Of a stretch of DNA of 19,045 bases, positions 8,401 through 14,557 are shown piece after piece. How positions within the stretch are numbered: the stretch's first letter is position 1; every line of letters begins with the position of its first letter. A model generated the notes under the pieces. That model worked only from the letters and a program-made list of their open reading frames with translations. It ran no database searches and was not told the DNA's origin. The stretch comes from CAJXNP01 sp050305935 (GTDB lineage Bacteria > Bacteroidota > Bacteroidia > Cytophagales > Cyclobacteriaceae): NCBI GenBank assembly GCA_050305935.1, contig JBNLGG010000070.1:1-19045 (forward strand), in the 5' to 3' direction. The position numbers and the translations under genes were made by a program.

Positions 8401-10464
8401 TACAAGAAATCAATGCAGAAGATAAATTTGTTTGCCTCCCTGGGCCACACATTGCAACAGGGAACGATACCCGGATCATCATTCGAACGAACAACATTGA
8501 ATATCAATTTAAAACATCAACTTGACGATCTTAATTATGGAGTCTCGTTGAAAGGATCGCATATCAATGTAGAACAAGTACTAAGAGGAGGGGGAAATAA
8601 TTCGGTCATGTTTGGGCTTTTGACCACCCCGCCTACATTTGATAATTCAAATGGTAATGGCAAACATGCCCTGGATTTGAATGACACTTATCAGTTGCGA
8701 GACGGAAGCCAGCGAAGTTATAATGGAGGACTGAGCGATAATCCATATTGGAGTATCTCCAAAAACAGTGCAACAGCAAAAATCGGCAGGATCATTCCCT
8801 CCGCGTTTGTCGAATACCAGCTTACCGGCGGGGTCAAATTGAAGTTAACGGCCGGTGGAGATATTTATGAGGACAGACATAGCATAACTTTAGATCAAAA
8901 TTCCGCCCCAGTCAATAACGGTCTGAGCATCTTCAGACAGGAAAATTACCAGGGATTGAATTCTGATTTGCTTTTTGATTTCAATAAATATTTGGGAGGC
9001 AAGTTTGATATTGGAGTAACAGCGGGAGTTAGCTGCTTAGCTTCCGAAAGACAAATACGAAAGTCGATAACGGAAGACGATAACCCGAACGGAGATTTGG
9101 ATGGCTTATGGACAAACAATTATAGCCAGAACAATTGGCAGATGTTGTCCAGAATCAACATGGTATACAATGAGTTCCTGGTGCTAAATGCTTCTTTAAC
9201 TGGCGAGAGAACTTCCGTTTTAGCTTCACCTAACAATCTGCTGCACTCGGAAGCGTTAGGAATAGCCTTTAATCTTACCGATATCCCATCCTTTTACATG
9301 AATCAAAATTACATAAGTACGGTAAAAGTCATTGCGTCGGTGGCGAGTAATCAGAAGGAGCCACCCTTGTTTCTTGATCCGAATTATTACTGGAATGGCA
9401 TGGACAACATGAGCAACCTCAATACTTTTTTGGATAGGGTGCGTCTTTCGAACAATCAATTGCTTATGCCAGAGACAAACAAATCCTGGGAAGTCGGTAG
9501 TAACTGGAGCTTCCTGAACCATCGCCTCGATCTTGAAATGTCATATTTCAGAAGTCTTTCACATAATGCTTTTGTGCCAATAAATAGCGATTCGTCCTAT
9601 TATCTTGTGAATGGTGGAAGTATTGAAAACTCGGGAGTTGATTTAAATTTGACCGCTTACCCGCTGAACCGGGGAGTTGATTGGATGGTCAGGATGAACT
9701 TTACGAAAGTTGCCTCCCTGGTAAAAAAGCTCGCCGATGACAGGTCGGTTATCTCTATGGCCGGGTTTGGGACAGTTTCCTCATCCCTTATGGAGGGTCA
9801 ACCCTATGGCGTTTTGTATGGCACAAGATATTTGAGAAATGATCAGGGGGAGCTGGTAGTTGGGGAGGACGGTTATCCATTGGTCGACACCGATATGGGA
9901 GTAATTGGAGATCCAAATCCCGATTGGCTATTGGGCATTGAAAATGAATTTTCATTTAAAAATTTTAGTCTCGGGTTTTTAGTTGACATAAGAAAAGGTG
10001 GTGATCTATGGAATGGCACCAGGAACGCGATGAACTATTTTGGAACCTCGGGTGAATCGGGGAGTTTACGAAAGACAACAGGATACATTTTTGAGGGAGT
10101 AACTCAAAATGGTGAACCGAACAATATCCCTGTCAATTTTGCTGATAGCGATCAAGATGTCACTGAAAACAGGTGGGTGAGATATGGTATGGAAGGCGTA
10201 GCAGAAGATGCCATTGAAGATGGATCATGGGTCAGGCTTCGAAACGTCATACTTACTTATAATTTTAGTAGTGCGGTTCTGTCAAGAATTGATTTCAAAA
10301 ATCTTTCATTATCTCTCTTTGCCAATAATCTATTACTCATCACAAAATATTCTGGTGTTGATCCGGAAACAAACCTCACAGGCAACACAAACGGAAGGGG
10401 TTTGGATTATTTCAATATTCCGAATTACAAAAGCTTCGGCTTGTCAATAAAGATGGACTTTTAG
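5485..10464 (+). CDS. VIT-VWA module fused into a SusC-like TonB-dependent receptor
   Basis: A single 1659-codon frame. Order: signal peptide (1-20); carboxypeptidase-like regulatory domain (about 22-90; VKGTLTDPETNEALPGVNIS...FSYVGYQ); VIT domain (about 129-262; ADVQIRQVYVN...IEAIYIFPGS...LEQNRPNVFQMNVSNI); VWA domain (about 386-560) with an intact metal site (DVSGS at 393-397, GGTNL, TDGY); a family-typical VIT-VWA tail (about 565-690; KYNLLTNYTSFIAVD); then at about 727 the TonB box/start of a SusC receptor (SEIVVVGYGMQKKS), a plug to about 870 (IRIRGISSL, PLIVVDGVPL, NSTAIYGSRAVNGVILITTKK) and a 22-strand-type barrel ending in aromatic MDF. Removing the roughly 600-residue VIT-VWA part leaves about 1060 residues, a normal SusC length. 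SusC proteins import oligosaccharides across the outer membrane, normally with a SusD lipoprotein, which is absent here. By topology the VWA module would be periplasmic. A strong terminator follows the stop. Confidence 0.88.
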   Translation: MRNFTFILCLIMHIFFHSEAQVATRIVKGTLTDPETNEALPGVNISIKGTNDGTVTDIEGRYEIEAPIGSTLVFSYVGYQSKEMKVEPVSSADMEGDPIIFRHKIPDDPDKTFSPYFFIQSDDPSVDKMPLKATEALVNIAGVIADVQIRQVYVNEGSKPIEAIYIFPGSTRAAVYGMTMTIGDRRLTAKIKEKEQARVEYQEAKSAGKTATLLEQNRPNVFQMNVSNIMPGDTIKVDIKYTELLESLDGTYEFVYPTVVGPRYSEENVDGDHEDKDWVSNPYLHEGSDPPHKYNMILNLNSPIPIKKIHSVSHKIHTQFLSTSKAQIVLDKEEMYGGNRDFILRYKLRGGEVASGILINPGEKENFFLMMVEPPDHAEIEVVPSREYIFIVDVSGSMHGFPLDVCKELLQNLIGSLRRDDVFNVMFFESGNKMLHRNSVQANEYNIKEAIRAIDRQSGGGGTNLYSALEDALSLEKKYGRSRTFIVITDGYVSIEKEAFQLINESRNDANLFAIGIGSSVNRYLIEGLAHAGMGEPFIVTNASEAKVVGRKFKEMVEYPMLTDISIDYKDFKVYDIEPRFIPDVFAKRPIIVYGKYKGDASGSIKLRGVTGEGVYAKEFKLEDADSNNNQSLRYLWARNKIKYLDDYAGYYEDNNPQTSEKLKQEVTKLGIKYNLLTNYTSFIAVDTIIRNSTGKTERVKQPLPMPQGVSDQAIGMALKADVSQLSEIVVVGYGMQKKSCLTGSVATVKSSAANTFSNTNVNQSLAGKVSGVIVTQNSGAPGGNSSIRIRGISSLADNNSPLIVVDGVPLDNTDMPVTTSGTVAPNRIAGVNPNDIESLEVLKSANSTAIYGSRAVNGVILITTKKAKQYEEEVEVNTSFSIDKVNKLPALQSEYAQGRPENGDLIWKGGDVNELFSWGPSISTLAFDGADYAFDKNGRLVPGSGDGAREAMAYNPHDVLQSGFTLDNYVSYKKSMQKINLFASLGHTLQQGTIPGSSFERTTLNINLKHQLDDLNYGVSLKGSHINVEQVLRGGGNNSVMFGLLTTPPTFDNSNGNGKHALDLNDTYQLRDGSQRSYNGGLSDNPYWSISKNSATAKIGRIIPSAFVEYQLTGGVKLKLTAGGDIYEDRHSITLDQNSAPVNNGLSIFRQENYQGLNSDLLFDFNKYLGGKFDIGVTAGVSCLASERQIRKSITEDDNPNGDLDGLWTNNYSQNNWQMLSRINMVYNEFLVLNASLTGERTSVLASPNNLLHSEALGIAFNLTDIPSFYMNQNYISTVKVIASVASNQKEPPLFLDPNYYWNGMDNMSNLNTFLDRVRLSNNQLLMPETNKSWEVGSNWSFLNHRLDLEMSYFRSLSHNAFVPINSDSSYYLVNGGSIENSGVDLNLTAYPLNRGVDWMVRMNFTKVASLVKKLADDRSVISMAGFGTVSSSLMEGQPYGVLYGTRYLRNDQGELVVGEDGYPLVDTDMGVIGDPNPDWLLGIENEFSFKNFSLGFLVDIRKGGDLWNGTRNAMNYFGTSGESGSLRKTTGYIFEGVTQNGEPNNIPVNFADSDQDVTENRWVRYGMEGVAEDAIEDGSWVRLRNVILTYNFSSAVLSRIDFKNLSLSLFANNLLLITKYSGVDPETNLTGNTNGRGLDYFNIPNYKSFGLSIKMDF

Positions 10465-10511
10465 AAAAGGTGGAAAGGTCATGGCCAAAACTGTGGCTTT
10501 TCCATCTTTTT
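10465..10511 (+). terminator. Intrinsic terminator of the VIT-VWA-SusC gene
   Basis: Bases 10465-10480 (AAAAGGTGGAAAGGTC) pair with 10495-10510 (GGCTTTTCCATCTTTT) with three G-U wobbles, around a loop that includes GGCCAAAACT, and the 3' arm runs directly into T-rich sequence. The structure begins at the base after the TAG stop. This is a convincing Rho-independent terminator, and it separates the receptor transcript from the GH105 gene. Confidence 0.8.
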
Positions 10512-10710
10512 ACCTTTTGATTTTTGACGTCACGATACACAATCTAAAGTTGAATGCCAGGGCAAATATATTTTAAAAAACGACTTCGTCATTCAGGAGT
10601 GACTCTGATCAACTCCGGTCAGCTGTCAAAATTTGGGGAGGCGAAAATGTGGAAGCTGATCATAAGATGTGGGATTAAGGTTGGTTTTAGAATTACTTCC
10701 ACATATTGTC

Positions 10711-10743
10711 AATCCTTCAAGGTTTTCAAAACCTTGAAGGATT
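10711..10743. repeat. Perfect 33-nt palindrome (REP-like)
   Basis: AATCCTTCAAGGTTTT (10711-10726) and its exact complement (10728-10743) flank a single C at 10727. The rest of the 369-base gap between the receptor and GH105 genes (10465-10833) shows only the terminator and no gene; a short open frame across 10554-10787 has no recognisable content and runs through the palindrome. Similar CAAGGTTTT-centred palindromes recur between genes in Bacteroidota as I remember, so a dispersed REP-like repeat is the likely explanation; a cruciform regulatory site is the alternative. Confidence 0.75.
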
Positions 10744-10833
10744 CCCGGAAAGTGATGCAATTTCAGCAGCCAATGAAGGATTTTTAACCGCCAATTCATT
10801 GATAAAACTTAGTTTCAGCTATAAACCACATTA

Positions 10834-12066
10834 ATGAAAACTATAGCTGTATTTTTCACTGTGCTGTTACTATCAGGCAATGGCTTTCCGCAAGGCATCA
10901 CAAAAGATGAAAATGAAAAGGTGTTGCGTTCTGTTACTAATAATATTATTAGAAATACCACCTACGACTTTGTCGACGCTGAAACGAATGAAGTCATAAA
11001 GGCTATCGACGAAAAGAACTACAAGCCCTCCATCCGGATTCGCAGTCCCTACAATACCTGGAATTATTGGAACGGAGTGCTGAATATTGCCATGCTGGAT
11101 ATGGCTGCGTTTTTCGGTGATGATCGTTATGAAAAATGGGCCATTGAAAATTACGCTTTTGCTTTTGACAATTATGCAGTGTTTGAAAAGCTTTTCGACC
11201 CGGAAAAGGACAACAAGTGGACATTTCCTTTCGGACAATGCATTGTCACCAGGGAACTGGATGATTGCGGCGCCATGGGTGGTGGGCTGATCGAAGTCTA
11301 TGAAAAAGTCAAGAGGAAGGAGTATAAAGACTATATCGACAAAGCTGCCGAACACATAACCAATGGGCAGGAACGCCTGGTTGATGGAACGATGGTCAGG
11401 CATTTTCCGCATAAGATGACCATTTGGGCAGATGACCTTTATATGGGAATTGTATTTTTGGCTCGTTTGGGTCATTTCACCGGAGAAGTAAAGTACTTCG
11501 ACGACGCAGCAAATCAGGTAATTCTTTATAACAAGTATCTCTATAATCCTACAACTCAATTATACTACCATGGTTGGTATAGTGATATTAAGGAAAATGG
11601 TGTGGCACATTGGGGTCGGTGTAATGGTTGGGTGATGCTTGCCCAGGCTAATCTGCTGGAATTTCTACCGGAAGACCACCCAAAACGTGACACCCTTTTG
11701 TCAATATTACACCAGCAGGTGCTCGGGGTATCCCGATACCAAAGTGAATCGGGTTTGTGGCACCAACTGATTGACAAAACAGATTCTTATCTTGAAACAT
11801 CATGTACGGCGATGTTTACCTATTCTATCGCGAAAGGAGTAAACAACGGATGGCTGGATGCAAGATATGCCTCTGTTGCGAAGCAGGGTTGGGAAGGAAT
11901 CAAGGGTAAAGTTCAGGATGACGGGCAGGTGCGGGATATATGTGTCGGAACAGGGATGGAGGACAACCTCGTGTTTTATTACAAAAGACCCACCAAGTTA
12001 AATGATACACATGGGTTGGGAGCTGTTATATTGGCCGGAGTAGAGATATTGAAGATGGAGGAATGA
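10834..12066 (+). CDS. GH105 unsaturated glucuronyl/rhamnogalacturonyl hydrolase, secreted
   Basis: A 410-residue protein with a signal peptide (MKTIAVFFTVLLLSGNGFPQ). The body matches glycoside hydrolase family 105 (YteR/YesR-like, alpha6/alpha6 barrel): YNTWNYWNGVLNIAMLDMAAF near residue 70, WADDLYMGIVFLARLG (W198, D200, D201, the likely catalytic-acid region), HWGRCNGWVMLAQANLLEFLP, SGLWHQLIDKTDSYLETSCTAMFTY and a GTGM near the end. The family hydrates the 4,5-unsaturated uronic acid left by polysaccharide lyases, freeing the next sugar. Substrates include rhamnogalacturonan, ulvan and related glycans; which one cannot be told. Length is normal. It lies downstream of the SusC fusion but beyond a terminator, so co-transcription is unlikely. 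No lyase, SusD or other sugar enzyme is in the window. Confidence 0.88.
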   Translation: MKTIAVFFTVLLLSGNGFPQGITKDENEKVLRSVTNNIIRNTTYDFVDAETNEVIKAIDEKNYKPSIRIRSPYNTWNYWNGVLNIAMLDMAAFFGDDRYEKWAIENYAFAFDNYAVFEKLFDPEKDNKWTFPFGQCIVTRELDDCGAMGGGLIEVYEKVKRKEYKDYIDKAAEHITNGQERLVDGTMVRHFPHKMTIWADDLYMGIVFLARLGHFTGEVKYFDDAANQVILYNKYLYNPTTQLYYHGWYSDIKENGVAHWGRCNGWVMLAQANLLEFLPEDHPKRDTLLSILHQQVLGVSRYQSESGLWHQLIDKTDSYLETSCTAMFTYSIAKGVNNGWLDARYASVAKQGWEGIKGKVQDDGQVRDICVGTGMEDNLVFYYKRPTKLNDTHGLGAVILAGVEILKMEE

Positions 12067-12092
12067 TGAGTTGGGTGATCGATGTCGGATGC

Positions 12093-12129
12093 AAAACCTT
12101 GTTAACGGTTGCAGACCTGAACAAAGGTT
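12093..12129 (+). terminator. Weak stem-loop after GH105
   Basis: AACCTTGTT (12095-12103) can pair with AACAAAGGTT (12120-12129) with one bulged A, 30 bases after the GH105 stop. A short T-rich stretch (GGTTTTAT) follows. It may be a terminator, but it overlaps the kinase relic and has an imperfect stem. Confidence 0.3.
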
Positions 12130-12306
12130 GGTTTTATGCAGCATTTTGGAATCCTCGGCCAGTATATCAGGTTCCATTTTCATGTAGAAGGAAAAGGGCT
12201 CGGAATGTACCTGGATAAAAAGGAAATTGAAAACCTGGGCGGTAAAATCGAACTGGAAAGTGAACCAGGGAAGGGTACTACATTTTCTGTCTGGTTCAAA
12301 AAGTGA
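12121..12306 (+). pseudogene. Histidine kinase C-terminal remnant (HATPase G2 box)
   Basis: From 12121 to the TGA at 12304-12306 one frame reads ...FHVEGKGLGMYLDKKEIE then NLGGKIELESEPGKGTTFSVWF. This is the C-terminal end of a sensor histidine kinase ATPase domain: the GKGLGM G2 box is encoded at 12190-12207, followed by the helix and last strands including PGKGTTF. The preceding RFH-HVEGKGLG context matches PAS-type kinases of this phylum. Only about 55 residues survive; the frame is closed upstream by TGA at 12118 and other stops, and no H box, N box or sensor is present anywhere in the window. An ATG at 12136 exists, but a free-standing G2 fragment would not bind ATP. It is best read as the tail of a deleted kinase gene. 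Confidence 0.75.
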
Positions 12307-12380
12307 ATGTATTACCCTGCATTTTCATCAGTTTTTTAACAAGAATTGGAATAATCTCTTTTAAAAATCTAAACTTTTCA

Positions 12381-12412
12381 TTTGCTAATACCGTAAAGAT
12401 TTCATACTATTG
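12381..12412 (+). promoter_or_regulatory. Promoter of the ABC/GntR operon
   Basis: TTTG (12381-12384), 20 bases, then TACTATTG (12405-12412) fits the Bacteroidota consensus TTTG-N19-21-TAnnTTTG with one mismatch. The ATG of the ATPase is at 12453. Between the kinase relic (ends 12306) and this promoter I see only AT-rich sequence. Confidence 0.65.
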
Positions 12413-12413
12413 C

Positions 12414-12437
12414 AGTGTATTAGTTGAGTAGTACACT
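12414..12437. promoter_or_regulatory. Palindromic operator, probable YtrA-type GntR site
   Basis: AGTGTA (12414-12419) and TACACT (12432-12437) are an inverted repeat 12 bases apart; one position further in, TA (12421-12422) and TA (12429-12430) extend the symmetry to eight of nine positions. It begins one base after the -7 box and so covers the predicted transcription start, ideal for repression. From memory, Bacillus subtilis YtrA binds AGTGTA-13 bp-TACACT, and a YtrA-like regulator is encoded as the third gene of this operon, so autoregulation is a reasonable inference. Confidence 0.7.
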
Positions 12438-12452
12438 AGTTTACTTGATAAG

Positions 12453-13304
12453 ATGATTAATATTCAGGAGCTATCTTTTAGTTATAAAAAGGAGGAACCT
12501 CTCTTCCGCAGACTGAACCTCAGTCTTCCCATGGGAAACATTTATGGTTTGTTGGGAAAAAACGGGGCGGGGAAATCCACTTTGTTGAAAATTATTTCAG
12601 GATTGTTATTTCCTGATCAGGGGAGCCTCGATGTCGTGGGCTATAGACCATGGTCACGTTATCCACAGTTTCTTCAGGAAATTTACCTGGTTTCAGAGGA
12701 ATTTCATGTTCCCAACCTGAAAATGGAACGCTATGTGCGTTTATACAGCCCGTTTTATCCACGTTTTAATTATGGGATTTTTGAGGAATACATAAAGGAA
12801 TTTGACCTTCCGGCAAACCGAAAATTGAATTCTCTTTCATATGGTCAAAAGAAAAAATTCCTGCTTTCATTTGGATTGGCTACAGAGTCAAAACTGCTGA
12901 TTTTAGATGAACCGACGAACGGACTTGATATTCCTTCGAAAAGCCAGTTCCGAAAGATAATAGCCAGTGCAATCCACGAAGATCGTAGTTTCATTATTTC
13001 TACGCACCAGGCCCGCGATATGGAAAATCTGATCGATCCAATTATCATTCTCGATCAGGGGGAGGTCATATTTTCTCAAAGTTTTGAGGAAATCGCAAGG
13101 AGGATCACGATTTCAAAACAAAAAGAACTTCCTCCTGAGGAGGAATTGATTTATGCAGAATCCACATTTGGCGGCTACACGGTAGTGAAGAAAAACCAGG
13201 GCAAGGAAGAAGTAAACCTCAACCTGGAGATCCTTTTTAACGCGGTAGTAAATGCAAAAGACAAAGTCAGTCAAATATTTGAAGAGGGAGGGAGTGATGA
13301 ATAG
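12453..13304 (+). CDS. ABC transporter ATP-binding protein
   Basis: A 283-residue ABC ATPase with the full motif set: Walker A GKNGAGKST (residues 35-43), signature LSYGQKKKF (about 128-136), Walker B LLILDEPTNGLD (about 149-160) and the H-loop ISTHQ (about 183-187). The signature is LSYGQ rather than LSGGQ, common in this exporter subfamily. It would energise the membrane protein encoded next, on the cytoplasmic face. The C-terminal extension (about 215-283) has no recognisable domain. It is first in a three-gene operon, overlapping the permease start by 8 bases (ATGAATAG), and follows the promoter/operator at 12381-12437. In related GntR/YtrA operons such transporters respond to cell-envelope stress or peptide antibiotics; the substrate here is unknown. 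Confidence 0.9.
   Translation: MINIQELSFSYKKEEPLFRRLNLSLPMGNIYGLLGKNGAGKSTLLKIISGLLFPDQGSLDVVGYRPWSRYPQFLQEIYLVSEEFHVPNLKMERYVRLYSPFYPRFNYGIFEEYIKEFDLPANRKLNSLSYGQKKKFLLSFGLATESKLLILDEPTNGLDIPSKSQFRKIIASAIHEDRSFIISTHQARDMENLIDPIIILDQGEVIFSQSFEEIARRITISKQKELPPEEELIYAESTFGGYTVVKKNQGKEEVNLNLEILFNAVVNAKDKVSQIFEEGGSDE
13286..13294 (+). promoter_or_regulatory. Shine-Dalgarno of the permease gene
   Basis: A GGGAGGGAG-like purine tract lies 3-11 bases before the ATG at 13297. It decides the permease start against an upstream in-frame TTG at 13252 buried in the ATPase gene. Such strong sites are rare in this window outside this operon. Confidence 0.55.
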
Positions 13305-14052
13305 AGTGTTTGATTTCACAAGATTTTGGCGGCTGATAAAAATGGAGCTATACCGGAGTAAAAAAGGAATTACCATGACACTGGTGATAAGTTTTGGCGT
13401 CCTGTTTTTCATGGGCTTACTCCTTACGCCGGTGTTCGAACCAACTATGCTGGTATTTCAGCATTCTGACGGATATGCGTTCCAGCTATTGATCTGTGGC
13501 TTTATATTAAGCAGCCTCACGTTTAATGACCTTGGAAATACCCTAAAAAGATATCAGTATCTGCTGCTGCCGGCCTCCACCTTTGAAAAATTCCTGAGCA
13601 TGTGGTTATTGACTACAGTGGGGTGGGTTGCGGTATATACGATGCTTTATACGGTTTATACAGTATTTGCAAATTTCGTCGGAGAAATGATGTACAGCTA
13701 TCTGTCTTATATTCCGTTTAATCCGTTCAGTGAGTTTTCATTGGTCACAATCCGATACTACCTGGCCTTACAGGGTATATTCATGGTGGGTGCCACGCAT
13801 TTTAAGGGATTTGTTTTTCCTAAGACGCTGATTTCAATCATCGTTTTTGGGATGGTGCTGGCGCTCATAGGCTATTTTATCCTATCTGGTTTGCCTGTTG
13901 CAGGGATGGAGCAATGCGTGACGGAATTTGAGCCACTGGAAGGATCAGCGCTGCATACGCTTTGGGGTATTTTGGTGTGGATGTTCTGGTGGGTCTTGGC
14001 ACCGCTTTGCTGGGTTATATCCTATTTCGGACTAAAAGAGAAGGAGGTATAG
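13297..14052 (+). CDS. ABC transporter permease-like membrane protein
   Basis: A 251-residue integral membrane protein with about six hydrophobic segments: residues about 25-45 (TLVISFGVLFFMGLLLTPVF), 58-75, 98-130 (a long segment containing WLLTTVGWVAVYTMLYTVY), 155-172, 178-200 (LISIIVFGMVLALIGYFIL) and 222-245. The N-terminus (FTRFWRLIKMELYRSKKG) is a cytoplasmic amphipathic lead typical of ABC-2-type exporters. It probably forms the membrane channel for the ATPase encoded upstream, as a homodimer since no second permease is present. The ATG at 13297 overlaps the ATPase stop and is preceded by a good Shine-Dalgarno. The last codons (KEKEV) contain the ribosome binding site of the regulator gene, so the two are probably translationally coupled. 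Confidence 0.8.
   Translation: MNRVFDFTRFWRLIKMELYRSKKGITMTLVISFGVLFFMGLLLTPVFEPTMLVFQHSDGYAFQLLICGFILSSLTFNDLGNTLKRYQYLLLPASTFEKFLSMWLLTTVGWVAVYTMLYTVYTVFANFVGEMMYSYLSYIPFNPFSEFSLVTIRYYLALQGIFMVGATHFKGFVFPKTLISIIVFGMVLALIGYFILSGLPVAGMEQCVTEFEPLEGSALHTLWGILVWMFWWVLAPLCWVISYFGLKEKEV
14041..14048 (+). promoter_or_regulatory. Perfect Shine-Dalgarno AAGGAGGT of the GntR gene
   Basis: AAGGAGGT sits five bases before the ATG at 14054 and overlaps the last codons of the permease. It fixes the GntR start. A perfect anti-16S match stands out here, because the other genes in the window have A/T-rich leaders without it. Confidence 0.75.
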
Positions 14053-14053
14053 C

Positions 14054-14422
14054 ATGGAATTCAGGGAAGATCAGGCCATCTATTTACAAATCGCGGATCT
14101 CTTTTGCGAGAATATCCTTACTGGCAAATGGAATCCGGGAGACCGCATCCCGTCTGTCCGGGAAATGGCAGTCAATGTAGAAGTAAACCCTAACACAGTT
14201 ATGAGAACATTTAATTATTTACAGGACAAAGGCATCATCTTCAACAAGCGGGGGATAGGCTATTTTGTTGCGGACGACGGCTTTGAAAAAACCCGGGCGC
14301 TCAAAAAAGAAGATTTCATTCACCATGAGCTACCGAGGTTTTTTAAAGCACTGCGAATGCTGAACATGGAGCTGGATGATTTGAAATCTTATTATGAAAG
14401 GTATGTGGAAGCGGAGTCGTGA
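14054..14422 (+). CDS. GntR family transcriptional regulator, YtrA subfamily
   Basis: A 122-residue repressor-type protein. Residues about 8-75 form the GntR winged helix: IYLQIADLFCENILTGKW, PGDRIPSVREMAVNVEVNPNTVMRTFNYLQDKGII, then the wing NKRGIGYFV. The C-terminal part (about 80-122) is only a short helical region (PRFFKALRMLNMELDDL), which defines the YtrA subfamily, with dimerisation but no large ligand-binding domain. YtrA-type regulators repress their own ABC transporter operons and are released by envelope-acting agents. The palindrome at 12414-12437 is its likely site. The gene starts one base after the permease stop. Its last codons (GCG GAG TCG TGA) already resemble the GGAGTCG repeat that follows, so the native C-terminus may have been altered by repeat expansion or insertion. 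Confidence 0.88.
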   Translation: MEFREDQAIYLQIADLFCENILTGKWNPGDRIPSVREMAVNVEVNPNTVMRTFNYLQDKGIIFNKRGIGYFVADDGFEKTRALKKEDFIHHELPRFFKALRMLNMELDDLKSYYERYVEAES

Positions 14423-14550
14423 AGTTGGAAGTCAGGAGTCGGAAGTCGGAAGATGGAAGTCAGGAGTCGGAAGTCAGGAGTCGGAAGTCAGGAGTCGGAA
14501 GATGGAAGTCGGAAGACCGAAGTGGGGGGCGGAAGATCGAAAGCGGAAGT
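14412..14550. repeat. GGAAGTC-like 6-8-mer array, left arm
   Basis: From the last codons of the GntR gene the sequence is a run of related units: GGAAGTC (7), GGAGTC (6), GGAAGTCA (8), GGAAGAT (7), GGAAGAC and CGAAGTG, with a higher-order GGAAGTCA-GGAGTC alternation repeated about four times. Degenerate copies continue at 14611-14660 after a hairpin. Several reading frames stay open through it, but their products are low-complexity (SRKSEVGS-like) and not credible proteins. The segment 14501-14527 matches the reverse complement of 15127-15153 at 23 of 27 positions without gaps. Confidence 0.9.
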
Positions 14551-14557
14551 TTGTTTC

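Noticed and set aside
5485..10464. Fusion as a sequencing or assembly artefact joining two genes
   Set aside because: The frame is continuous, the VIT-VWA portion is preceded by a SusC-type N-terminal domain rather than a separate start, and both parts have complete motifs; resequencing would still be the decisive test.
10554..10787. Plus-strand open frame of 77 codons before GH105
   Set aside because: It runs through the perfect palindrome, has no recognisable domain and no ribosome binding signal.
10873..11559. Minus-strand open frame of 228 codons
   Set aside because: It is entirely antisense to the well-supported GH105 gene and has no recognisable domain; a coding shadow.
12136..12306. 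Functional small protein encoded by the kinase fragment
   Set aside because: It contains only the G2 box and last strands of the ATPase domain, which cannot bind ATP without the N box; a pseudogene tail is simpler.
14412..14550. CRISPR array
   Set aside because: Units are 6-8 bases, contiguous and without unique spacers; no cas genes in the window.
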